64,000 bases of DNA from Nephrocerus scutellatus (taxonomy: Eukaryota; Arthropoda; Insecta; Diptera; Pipunculidae), in contig OX352763.1 of the NCBI GenBank assembly GCA_947095585.1, forward strand, positions 100,729,908 to 100,793,907. The letters are read 5' to 3'. Positions 33,128 through 44,394 of the stretch are shown here, piece by piece. The position numbers were made by a program, and so were the translations under genes. The first letter of the stretch is position 1, and every line of letters begins with the position of its first letter. The notes beneath the pieces were generated by a model that was not told the origin of the DNA, searched no databases, and was given only the letters and a program-made list of their open reading frames with translations.

Positions 33128-33249
33128 TTTTTTTTCAATGGATGGGAAGCAGTTAACAGGCTGCTTGTGGTAATTTCATATCACATTTTGTTGGAATTGT
33201 TGCAGTCGTATTTTACGAAACTCAATAACTGTAACTGGTGCTAGTGAGA

Positions 33250-33505
33250 ATCCAAATGTCTAACATTTTCGCTCATAATTCTAAATTAATTATAATTTTG
33301 ATCGGTCTAGTGACTTTTTGACAGTTCTACTGTCATTTTGTTGCGACCATCATAGGCACAATTATTTTAAAAACACCGAAAGACTTAAAAGTAGTCGTTG
33401 AACTTTCTATATGAATTTTTATACTTGCCGTTAACATTGATGTTTTCACGTATATAGATTCAAAATGCTGGGAGAATTATAACCGAAAATGTTAGACATT
33501 TGGAT
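33250..33505. mobile_element. MITE with 33-bp terminal inverted repeats
   Basis: The left end ATCCAAATGTCTAACATTTT-CGCTCATAATTCT (33250-33282) is matched by its complement at 33473-33505 with two mismatches (CG(C/G)T(C/T)ATAATTCT). The element is 256 bp with an AT-rich centre and no coding capacity. No convincing target duplication: GTGAGA on the left, ATGGTA on the right. Only one copy was found in the window. Confidence 0.75.
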
Positions 33506-33959
33506 ATGGTAAATGTAATAAACAAGGTGTTACAAACAGTAACTCAAAACGACTGCAACAATTACAACACAAAAAACTTGAAATTGCCACAAGCAATAGA
33601 CAGGCCAGCCCGATTGACAAAATTGTTGAAGCTATTCGGTACTGGGTGGTGCTGGAAATTTAGAAATTCGTCCGCAAATTATTGAGTGATTTTTGGAAAT
33701 TGGAAATTTTGAATATTTTGTTATCAGTTTTAGGAAAATGTTTACAAAAAATGCTACAAAAACGAAGTCCTAAAAATAATATTTTTAAATTAATTTGAGA
33801 AATTTATAAACTTGACAGTATATTGAAACAAACGGTGATGATGACGCGATTATAGACAGTCATGTTCTAAGCCTCTCGCATCACAACTCCTATCTTATGC
33901 GTTCACGTTGCGTCACTGAAAACTCGGCCAAATCAGGTGAACGATTTCGGTACCCAATC
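33506..33959. other. Unassigned non-coding stretch
   Basis: No recognised gene. The plus-strand frame 33500-33685 overlaps the right end of the MITE and has no domain. Confidence 0.4.
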
Positions 33960-36370
33960 CGATTTGTATTAGCTTGGGTCGGGGCTAAATAAGAAGGGGA
34001 CTTGCCTTGGTCGGCGGCGCTTCATGTCGACCTAGGTTGCGGTTGGCCAATCACCAGTCAACTGAATTAATTGATCCTTGAAACTAATACAAGCCTCGGA
34101 TACATTTCGAATTTATCAACCTTTGGCCCACGGAAAAGAACACGTTTTGGAACTTGGAACATTCGCACGCTCGTCAAGACAACAATGCTTGCACAATTAA
34201 CAAAAGAATTTCGTAAATACCATCTAGAGATTTTTGGTCTTAGTTAGGTGAGATGGCCTGGAGTAGGGGAAAAACGAACATCTACCGGCGAGTTTCTAAT
34301 TTTTTCGAGTAAGCCTGCAGAAGAACAACATGTGAATGGAGTGGGATTTCTACTCTCTAAAGCAGCGAGAAGATTGTTAAAGACAGCAATATCCGATAGA
34401 ATTATTATTGCAAGATTTAAATCTGCTGTTCGACAGGTCGTGTTTGTTCAAGTTTACGCACCAACGGAGCAAGCCACCTCTGAAGAAAAAGACACGTTTT
34501 ACTTGGGTCTAAGTAACTCATTAGGTCAACTACGGAAGAGTGACATCGTTATTTTTATGGGTGACCTTAACGCAAAGGTAGGCAGCGACAACACTGATTG
34601 AGAACATGTCATGAGAAACCACAGCCTTGGTCCTTTGAATGACAACGGTAAAAGGTTTGCTGATCCTAATCATTAGAGGCACAATTTTTCCCCACAAAAA
34701 CATCCACAAAGCCACCTGGACCTCTCCTGATCACATGTACAAAAACCAGATTGATCACATCGCTATAAGCCGCAATTGGCGATCATCGTTGCTGGACGTT
34801 AGAACCCGCAGAGCAGCCGACGTCTACAGCGACCACCACCTTGTGGTTGGCAGTTTGCGATTGAAGCTTGCGGTCCACTCATCCACACGAAGTCAAACAA
34901 CGAAAATGCCAGCTGTAGCAGCACTAAAAGACCCAGATGTGAAACAGCAATATGTATCCCGCATACAACAGTCTCTCTCTGAGATACAGCCCCAAACCCT
35001 AGAGTCTAAATGGGAGAAAACAGAAAATGCGTATACGGAAGCAGCCTCAACCATTTTAGGTTATCCCGACAAAAATAGAAAAGAATGGATATCAAATAGC
35101 ACATGGAATACCGTTCGTAAACGCCAATCCATCAAAGTAGAGTTTAACGCGGCCTCGGGTACCGTGCGAAGCGCATTAGCGCGAAAGTATATGGATCTGG
35201 ACCAGAAAGTTGGCTGTTCAGCTAGAAACGACAAACGAGCATGGCTAAGCGACATCGCAATACAAGCACAGCAAGCCGCTAGTAGTAGACAATACAGCAC
35301 AGTCTACCAATTCGCTCGTAAGCTCGCTAACAAGAATCACCACATCAACTACCCTGTTAAGGCAATAGACGGCTCGGCTCTTTGATCCTTATGGAGTAGC
35401 AACAATTAACCCGCTGGACAGAACTTATTAACATCATTAAGGAGCTGTACCGCGACTCATCATGACTTTTATGATCTCTCCATTGCTTTTCACAATTGTC
35501 ATCGACTGGGTGATGAAAAAAGTAACCCATACTACATCGGGTTTGCCATGGAATGTTTTTCATCGCCTAGAAGATCTGGACTATGCTGATGATATCTGTC
35601 TCCTATCACAATCGCTAAGTGACATGGAGCGAAAATCAAACTCACTAGAACTCCACGCTAACAAAGTGGGTGTAAAAATCAACGTCTCAAAAATAAAACT
35701 ACTTCGCGTTAACGCTTGTGGAACATGTGATCTCGCGATTGACGGACATCAGATAGAGGAAGTCGATAAATTTTGTTATTTGGGCAGCTGGATGTCAAAA
35801 AATGGTAGTGCTGACTCGGTTGTGTGCTCTCGTGTAAACAAGGCGCGACACTCCTATAGTATGCTAAATAATATCTGGAACTATTCGCAAATCTCCCGGA
35901 TTCTGAAGCTAACGTTCATCATATCTAACGTTATCTCAGTACTCTTGTATGGCTTCAAAACGTGGAAAGTCACAGAGTCAATTGCGACGCGCCTCCAAGT
36001 CTTCGTCAACAAGTGCTTAAGGAGGATACTGAGAATAAGATGGCCGGTCCATATGCCAATCAAGACTTGTGGAGAGAAACGCAGCAGGAAGCTATCGCGA
36101 TCACCATCATACGACGAAAATGGAGCTGGATTGGCCACTCTTTAAGAAAACCATCGAACGATATTACGAAACTGGCGCTCGACTGGAATCCACAAGGAAG
36201 CCGCCGAGTTGGCCGTCTTAGCAAGACATGAAAAAGGACAATAGAAAAGGAAGCAAGATCCCAGGGGACCGAGTGGGATCTCTTGAAACCTCATGCGATA
36301 AATCGAGTTCGTTGGCGGGCGTTTCTAGAAGAGCTATGCTCCCCCGCGGAGTAAAGGAGAGAAAGAAAGA
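33960..36370 (+). mobile_element. RTE-B LINE, endonuclease and reverse transcriptase, internally deleted
   Basis: The longest RTE-B copy. The apurinic-type endonuclease starts near 34150 (FGTWNIRTLVKTTMLAQL) and continues after a stop at 34248-34601 (FVQVYAPTEQATSEEKDTFY, SDIVIFMGDLNAKVGSDN, with the catalytic GD.N motif). 34639-35385 holds KNQIDHIAISRNWRSSLLDV and the active-site SDHHLVVGSLRLK, then the linker. The first part of the reverse transcriptase is deleted (35385 to 35460). It resumes with ISPLLFTIVIDWVMKK and LDYADDICLLSQSLSDM (catalytic YADD), VDKFCYLGSWMSKNGSAD, VLLYGFKTWKVTESIAT, and the tail IRRKWSWIGHSLRKPSNDI, WNPQGSRRVGRLSKT to about 36365. A few frameshifts. Endonuclease and YADD residues are intact, so this was a recent arrival later damaged. 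The 3' end matches 4886-5105. Confidence 0.88.
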
Positions 36371-37864
36371 ATTTTGAAAAAAGGTGGCGCTAAGCTGTCA
36401 AATAAAAATCAGTGAGTGCCGATATCATTTCTGTGGTTTGTATCTCTCCCCATAACCCAAGGTAACAAAGCAATTAATAGGCGTAGTAAAGTCTCGCAAT
36501 TTAAAGTGAGATGACTCGTAAATCTCCATTACCTTTTTTACCAATCGTAGAAAAGCCGTTTTTGAAAAGCATCAGACATCAGAAAATGCAAAATTTTCCC
36601 AGCAGATCAAAGGTTAAATTAAATTTTTATTTGTTATCAAGTTTAACATGGGTTAACATGGTTAAGCGGGGTCATAGTTTAAAACCTTCATTGCGAGCTT
36701 AAGGTTGACTAATGTTCCGGATGTATAACTCGTTACCTACTTATTTCCAGTAGTTTTTAATAAAAAATTTCAATAGAATATGACGCTATGTCTTGGCAGA
36801 CTCAAACTACAAAACATCTGCTCACGAATTACCGTCATTAAAGCTCAACAATACGATGCAGTTGTGCAATTGTGAATTATTGCAATTCACTTTTAACCTA
36901 TAACGTGAGCGATCCGTTTTGCATTCGCTTATCATATTGTCCCGCAATTATCGATGATGGCACACGAAAACTGCAAGTCAGACCCCGCACCACAATGTGA
37001 GGTCAAGCAAAGTTATAAAACCAAATATGTATGTAAAGTGAGCTGCAGACAAGGTGAAAGTTTCCAACGTTGTGATGAGCTTCTACGTTTGCCTTAACCG
37101 CTTATAACCATTGATTAAAGATTAAACCGCGGTTTTTGTCTAAAATTGCCGTTTTCATTTCCTCGTGGAAATTATGGAAAATTTTTGATTTATGTCTGTG
37201 CTGCTCCTTTTTGTTTGTTGCTTCCGCAATGTCAGACAGAAAGACAGAAAAACAAAGAGACCAACCAGTAAAGCATCCATTCAACATTTTCCTTTCTTAC
37301 AACAAAATGGAAACGAATTTGGATTTACCCCTTGTCAACTGGGGATAAAAGTAATCAGCAAATGGATTTTCTATTTCTCTGCTTCGCTATTCTGCAGTAA
37401 AAAAAAATGTGCAAAAAACAAATGATTTTTTTTTAATTAATAAATCACAAAGCCATGAGAGAGAGGGGAACTTGTAAAGTACTCGTAAGAAATTGCTAAA
37501 AATATTACAAGTGTATGTAAACCGGCGAGGATAATTACAGTCATGGTTGTGAATGGAGGTAAGAATTGTTATTGTTTTGGCAACTTGGCAATACCTGAAC
37601 GGTTGTACTGAACAATTGTTGCTCACTCATAATATACCCTAAGCAAGTTCATGTTTTTTAGTCCTACAACAAAAAATCATTGTTCCGATAAAGCAGTATG
37701 GAACCAGAAATACTCGTGGGATTGCGTTTAGATAAAGAAAGCCTATATTAGTCTTTCAAAAGGCTATTCAAATCCACGAACCGAGGCTTGGGTGCTCAGT
37801 AGAAAAAATCAGCTGCTTGTGAGGGGAAAAAGAACACCAACCCTTCGCTGCCCGCATGTTTACC
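36371..37864. other. Unassigned non-coding stretch
   Basis: No recognised gene or repeat. Short frames here (e.g. 37136-37348, 37192-37425) overlap each other on the same strand and have no known domain. Confidence 0.45.
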
Positions 37865-38245
37865 ATGTCTCTGTCGTCATTTTTCGGTCGTGTAATTTAC
37901 TAAAGAAATAGCCGAATCGATTACCCTTACCTATTACAAAAATTTTCTGCCTGCACTCCGCTATGAACCAAAGCACCAAAACTTCACTGCCATCATATCC
38001 GTAGTGTAAGTTAGTGGCGATGTAGCGGAAACCTTTTACCACAACGCTTACCACCACATCATTTCACTCTCATCATCTTCGGCATGTAAGTTAGTAGAAG
38101 AGTAGCCGAAATCACTTCCTACTACGCTTACCCATCAACTCATTTTACTGCCATCATCTCCGTCTTGTAAGTTAGTGAGGAAGTAGCCGAAATCTTTTAC
38201 CACATTTACATCATTTCACTGCCTGCGCTACGCTATAAACTTAGC
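37865..38245 (+). repeat. Degenerate ~80-bp tandem repeat, four to five units
   Basis: Units begin near 37868, 37988, 38068 and 38149, with a partial one after 38210. The common core is GCCATCATCTCCG..TTGTAAG, TTAGTG..GAAGTAGCCGAAA, TCTTTTACCAC(A)ACGCTTAC and CATCATTTCACT. Spacing is about 80 bp except between the first two, where CCTGC(A/G)CT(C/A)CGCTATGAAC is inserted; that insert recurs near 38221. Both strands lack a credible gene; the frame 37860-38057 is an artefact. Confidence 0.7.
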
Positions 38246-38639
38246 TACCAACACTTCACTTCGTGCTGCGTTGCTAAACGTACGCATCGATCGATTAACA
38301 CATAACTCGAGATACGTATACAATGCAAGAAAAATTCCTCTGGCATCTGCGATGGGCTATATGTTGTGATAAGTAATGAATGGCGGTATATCTATGCTAC
38401 AAATATAGACGAATGAGCTTATATTCTTTGTTTTGCAGATGGCATTGCCGTAGTTCCTCCACGTTTCCACCGTATATGCAATGCAATAACAACAAGGTTT
38501 ATCCATCAGTGGCTGAAATGAAGAGAAAATAACCTTTGAAGTTGGTAACACTGTTCAATAATTTCTTTGTCATTTCTTTGATACATGGGAATGGTAGTTG
38601 ATGCTAAACTATATCAGCATTTCCTTTCATTTTATTTAT

Positions 38640-39292
38640 TTAAGTTAGCATAAATGAAGGTCGTCATTAATAAAGCAGATACTGTATGTGACACACTGTC
38701 TCTGATGATGCCGAACACTAGAAGAGCAATGCAAAATAGAAAAAAGCTCTTTGAAAGCGTTGTCTTGTCGATCCTGTTATACGAAGTACCAATATGGACC
38801 GAAGCAATGGATACGGTTATTTATTAGGTTGAAAATATCTGGAACAAGGCAGCGTTTGTGATAGCAATGCCCAATACTGGCCAAAGAGCGCCAGGTGATC
38901 TATAAGCGCCGGGATTATATTACAAGATTCGAGAACAACAAAGCAGCTCTGGCTGAGTCCATTTGGAACTGGTAATGAAAATGTGACCATCATTTTTGTC
39001 AGTTACAAATGACTTTAGAGCCTATCAATAGAAATATTGGTTGATAGATATCATGGAGAAGTGTAGACATCTAAGAGTAATTATCTTGGGTTTTGAAGCC
39101 AATTGCGACTGACAAAAAAGGAGATACTAGCCGAAACACCCATTTTCGACAGGTCCCAGATTCTTTGCCAATTCAGCACGAACTGTTGTGCGGTTTTCGG
39201 ATCTTGTTATGAACCCTTGGTGCCTATAGATACCTGGACCAGTATGTCTCTAAATATAATAATAATTATAATAATAATAAAAAACCGTGGAA
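38640..39292 (+). mobile_element. R1-group LINE C-terminal fragment with (TAA)n tail
   Basis: 38655-38790 reads ADTVCDTLSLMMPNTRRAMQ and RKKLFESVVLSILLYEVPIW, followed by VENIWNKAAFVIAMPNTGQR. This is the region after the reverse transcriptase in R1/LOA-type ORF2 (S.LMPN...R..L...V.S..LYG.P.W). The rest is decayed. The stretch ends with (TAA)n-like DNA at 39258-39290, the type of tail many I-group LINEs have, though linking that tail to this fragment is inference. 5'-truncated. Confidence 0.6.
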
Positions 39293-39329
39293 AATACATT
39301 CTGGTGCAACCCACACACCGCTAGACATA

Positions 39330-42005
39330 CATAAGATTCTTGAACTTAATTGAACATACATAACAGGAATAAATTGAACTATAAGAGCCCAAAATATAAA
39401 TGTTATCGTAACGAACAAAGTAACAACCCAAGACCTAGTAGCAATCCAATGCCAGTTTGTTATAGACGACAGCAACCAAAATATAGTAATTGCATCGGTC
39501 TACTCTGCCGAGGACAGCGAGGATATGTCGCCCACGAAGATACAAAAACGGGTCCATCATTGCCGAAGGCACAGCAAACACCTACTAGTTAGATGTGATG
39601 CAAATGCTCACAACGAAGAGTGGTGGAGCACCGATACAATTTAGACTTTTTGGTGAAGGAAAACCTAGATGTATATAATGTAGGCAGGGAACTGACTTAT
39701 ATGAATAGGGTACTTGAAACACATTTCAGTTCAAAGAGTGGCCAAGTGTCCACATGAGCTGGAATATGCGGCAAGAGAAGTTAATAGGGCAATCTCCGAT
39801 GCGTATGAGTCGAGTTGCCCGGTAAGCTCTTCCATAGTGAGCAATGAAACTCCATGGTGGAGCAAAAACCTGTCAGCCTTCGCAACTATGTGAGGAAACT
39901 CTTCAAAACCACTTAAAGAAGGGTATTTTGGCAGCAATAAAGAGAAGCTCTCACAGCTTACAATACTGAAGTAGCCAAAGAAGAGCCAAACGCAGAAGTT
40001 TCCATAACTTATGCGAGGAAGTAACCAATACAGCATCTGCCAGATTGTTCAAAACGATGGGAAAAGATGTTAAGAATATCAAGACATCACTGATGGACCA
40101 GTATGGGAAGTTTACAGAAAACGAAGAGCAGAGATCCCTTCATTTCTTGAAAACACACTTCCCACGTAGCACAGTGACCAGTATCGAGCCCGAAATGGAG
40201 TTGAATCACCACAAGGCAAGTACGGAGGCCTGAAATAAGGCCTCGGAGAGCTGCACGGAGCAAAGAATTCGATGGGCAGCCACAAGCTTCCAGCCCGATA
40301 AATCGCCAGAAGTGGACATTCCACACCTCTTAAGACTATTTAGAACTAGCCTAGCACGGGTATATACCGACAAGCTGGAGAAGGACAAGGGTCGCATTCA
40401 TACCTAAAGTGGGGAAGAAAGATCCCACTCGTCCAAAGTACTACAGACCAATTAGCCTAACTTCGTTCCTTCTAAAGACCATCGAAAAGGTTATCGACAA
40501 TTTTATAAGGTCGAAAGTACTGGAAAGAGAACCAATACACTCAAGTCAGCATGCATATAGAGCGGGCAGATATACGGAGACCGCACTGTGGGAGTTGACG
40601 GAAAGTATAGAGGGGTCCCTTGCTACGAAGGAAATCGCGCTATGCGCTGTCCTTGATATCGAAGAAGCATTCGATAATGCTTCCCATGGGCTGACAACAA
40701 ATGGTCTGGAGAGAAAAAATGTAGACAGCACAATAACTAAATGGTTGTGCAAAATGCTGGCCACTAAAACAGCGGAGACTACAGTCGATGATAAAACCAT
40801 TATGATCAACAATACAAGAGAATGACCACAAGGTTGGGGGGGTACTGTCACCCCTTTTGTGGGGCATCCTTGTAGGTGAAATACTTCAGCGACTAACTGG
40901 AGCAGGAACTTATGCCCAATGCTATGCAGACTTTAAAGTCATCGTAGCAAGAGGAAAATTCGAGGAAGTGCTCTGTGACATAATCCAAAACGGATTAAAT
41001 ATCCCGAGTATCATGGTGCCAAAAAGCGAGACTTGGGGTAAACCCAAACAATGGTTCCCTTCACCAATAAAAGGAAGATGGGGCAAATACATCCGGTTAG
41101 CCCTAACGGAGAACAGATAATTATTAGCAAAGGGATTAAATACCTTGGACTGATATTTGATAGCAGACAGCTATAGGACCAACACCAAATAGCAGTACTA
41201 CAAAAGTCAAAAAGAGCACTCATGGTATGCAGAAGAGTGGCATGTAAATCCTAGGGAGTTAGTCCCAGAATTATGCACTGGATGTACACCATGATAGATC
41301 ACTTTAACCTTAAAAGAAACTACATGGGGCAGGAAATAGGTATCATGACATACAGCCAAACCGCGCTAAGAGCCCTAGCGAAGCCTAATAGACTTGGTGA
41401 AAACAACAAAGTGCATTTGTACTGGGTGCCGGGACACACTGGCACAGAAGGCGACGAAGCAGCGGATAGGCTTGCTAATAAAGGTTTAGAAACTCCGCTA
41501 ATATGGCCAGAACCGTTCTGTGGTATAAGGTACCGCATAGTGAGAGGAAGTGGTACGCGGTATAGGTAAGGCAGCCTCTGCCGTAAGATGGAAGAATATC
41601 CCAGGTCTACGGCAAGCAAAGGAGATGCTTGGGAACTATAATCCTAAGAGGTCTCGCCTGATATTGGGACAAAGTAGAAGTAATGTAAGAACAACTACAG
41701 GTTTCCTAACAGGACATTGCTCACTGAAAGGTCATCTAAAGAAAATAAAATTAGAAGAGGATGGCAGCTGCAGTCTCTGTGAGGAACCAGATGAGGAGAC
41801 CCCGAGGCATCTTATCAGCGAATGCGGAGCAACGATCCGACATACAAGATATCACATTGGAACTCACGTTATCTCGGAGTCTGCACAACATTCACTGAAT
41901 CCGCTCTACATTATTCAGTTCTCAAGAGCCATAGGAGCAAGTGCTTTAGGGATGGTCATGCACTGTCTCTGTAGCACTAGTCAAGGGGAAGCGCAATAGA
42001 TCCGC
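39330..42005 (+). mobile_element. I/LOA-group LINE (LOA-3), ORF2 nearly full length
   Basis: Endonuclease remnants from 39420 (QDLVAIQCQFVIDDSNQN, IVIASVYSAED, LLVRCDANAHNEEWW with the catalytic D.NAH motif). The linker is at 40000-40230. The reverse transcriptase at 40409-40825 reads PRPKYYRPISLTS-like RPKYYRPISLTSFLLKTIEK, SSQHAYRAGRYTETALWELT, ALCAVLDIEEAFDNASH (catalytic motif A, DIE.AFD). The YADD region is replaced by CYADFKVI (motif C lost). After a gap, RNase H sequence appears (41273-41569: ALAKPNRLGENNKVHLYWVP, GHTGTEGDEAADRLANKGL). The C-terminal domain is at 41550-41999 (SRLILGQSRSNVRTTTGFLT, CSLCEEPDEETPRHLISECG). Loss of motif C, frameshifts and a deleted palm make it dead. Minus-strand frames in this interval are shadows. 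Confidence 0.85.
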
Positions 42006-44394
42006 ATGGTCCGTAGTGCTACTACACCCCATTTATCATCAACGAACAAAGTAACGAAGAATTGAACCCCAGTAACGCGAAGGGTTACCCCGGCCGGAAA
42101 ATTGAGGAATTTGGTTTTCGATTTGGTTTTACGAATTTTGGTTTTTGTTTTTAATTTTTTGGTTTAAAAAAAAATAAAAAAAATTGAATATACATGTCCG
42201 TAAAATAAAGTCGTGTTGTGGCCACACCTCTATTTTTGTTATATTGAACCCAAGTTTTGGAATTTTTTTAAATTTTCCAACGTGCCCCCTATTTGCAGCC
42301 ATATTGAGCCATTGAAAATAGAAAGCAAAAATAATTCTTCCAACTGGGGAATATGCCGTCCGCTTTTTTTTAAATTGTTTGCGATATCAATTTTTTCTAT
42401 TCCATTTTGCCAATCGAATAGAATATGAATGATTGACAAAAATGTAAGTAAATTATCCGCAATTGTCCCAATAATTTTCGGTATAATTAACTAGGCAACC
42501 ATTGTCCAATGTCACGTCTCACTGTCATGCCACATGTCACGATTTATTTAGCTTCAATTACGTCCATTTGTTTAAAATTTGGCATGGAAGCCAATTGGAA
42601 CGAACATTATATCACTTTTTAAATATGTCAATGGTCATCTCTTGATCCATCCAGCAATGCACACATTGGCACGTGACCAGTATCGTATTTGACACAATGC
42701 ATAACAAAATACCAGTAGTGTTGTTCCACTGAGCGACGACGTTTTTCGTGTTCAATGCGCGTGCGCACGTGCTTTCACTGCAAAACATTTGGAGGTCAAG
42801 AGCGCACGGCGCGTCAATGTATTACACGAATTATGGTCGGTCTAACATTTAATTACACTGATGAGGGAATGCCAGATAAATGAGCTAATAAAGTGATGGT
42901 AAGACCACCGGGTGTGGACTGGAGTGAATGTCATTTAATGCGATATTTACTCGTATTTCGGTTGCTCGCAGTGTCAATGAACTTTATCTCCATAGTCTTA
43001 AATTCGTCCAAGGCGCGCGCTAACTGTTCACACATTAAAAACGTCTAGTTATAGGTCTCATTACTAAATGGTTCATGGGCATAAATCTTCTGGAAAAAAA
43101 ACTGTGAAGTTCACTTTATCCAAAGGGATATTCCGACGCAACGGTATTTTTATCACACCCAGCAGCTAATTGAATGGCTGCTAGTTGAGCTGCAAAGCGC
43201 TAACTCTCCCAGCAAGCACATTCCTCATTTCAATTAAAATCTTTATCTTTATAGACATCGGGACACATAACTCTAAGGAAATCGCTACCGTGGCAGAGGA
43301 GGCGCAAACAGTTAAGCCGCGAAGATACCCACAATCGGCCGATAACATAGTAGTTTAGTGAGCGCATCAATGAAAGCTATGCGTGTTGTGCGTGACCACG
43401 ACTCGCGCATGGAATGAATAATCTTTGCGCGCATCGTTTCAACGGCGGCATATAAATTTGAATCTCCGCTTACGTTAAGTTAATTGGTAATTGCTGTTGA
43501 ACGTGTTAAGTGGACCATCGTCATGTCACGAGCAAAGTTGTCTCACGCGTATTCTCGCCCACTTTATGTCGACTTTGAAAATCTATTTTCAGTTAGGTAA
43601 CTTAAAATTCAAAGTGCGTAGCAGAAGGCCGCTTAGTACATTTCAATTGCAGCTGTGCACAGCACCGTTTAGTGGAGTACTCGTCACTTGAATTGGTTTA
43701 ATAATTTGGCAATAAATCAAGGTTACGCTTACGTTCATCTAGCGGAGCTCCTAATATCCATTAAACCTTGCACATTCCACATTTCACTTGTGAGGATGAC
43801 CTACTTGTAGAATTTTTTATAATATGATGACACAACGTCCTATAACGTATCATTTTGGAAACAAAACCATTAAATTAAAGTCAAGTTATTTATTCCAATT
43901 TTTATAAACTCCTCGCGCATTGTTTTATGTCAGCATGACTTTAAGTACTTTTACGAAACATGATTTGTTTTTTGTTGTACAAGATACTATAAGAGACTAG
44001 TATGGCCGCAGGCCGTTATACGAATAATCATGACTATCGTTTTTATTATTTAATTCAATGTGAATTGTGTTAAAACGAAAGTTTTTGAGAATCATGGAAA
44101 AAAAGTGTAAAGACCAATGAATCACTGAAAAAAAAAGTTTGAGATTATCATAAAGAGTTGTGGCCATTATAGCTTATGTCTCTGCTAAGTGTTTGTAAGT
44201 CCCTGAATTAGTAGTATACTGATTATATTACATCTCGTCTTAGAATCTCAATGGCGCGTGCGTGCGGCGTGATTCAGTGAGTGAGAGTGGAAGATTAGTA
44301 TATAGATAATAAAATTGTCTGGTTTTAAAAAGTGTTATAAGCTTATAAGTAAAAGAGATCAGGCGTTCAGGAGATAAAAAAATATCAATAATAC
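42006..44394. other. Unassigned non-coding stretch
   Basis: About 2.4 kb with no recognisable gene or shared repeat. 42110-42190 is a T/G-rich low-complexity run (TTGGTTTT repeats) followed by an A-run. The rest is mixed composition and may be unique intergenic DNA. Confidence 0.45.

Noticed and set aside
33029..33244. Repetitive 71-codon frame with a TFxKxNE pattern
   Set aside because: A translated minisatellite; unit length is not even a constant multiple of three and there is no signal of a gene.
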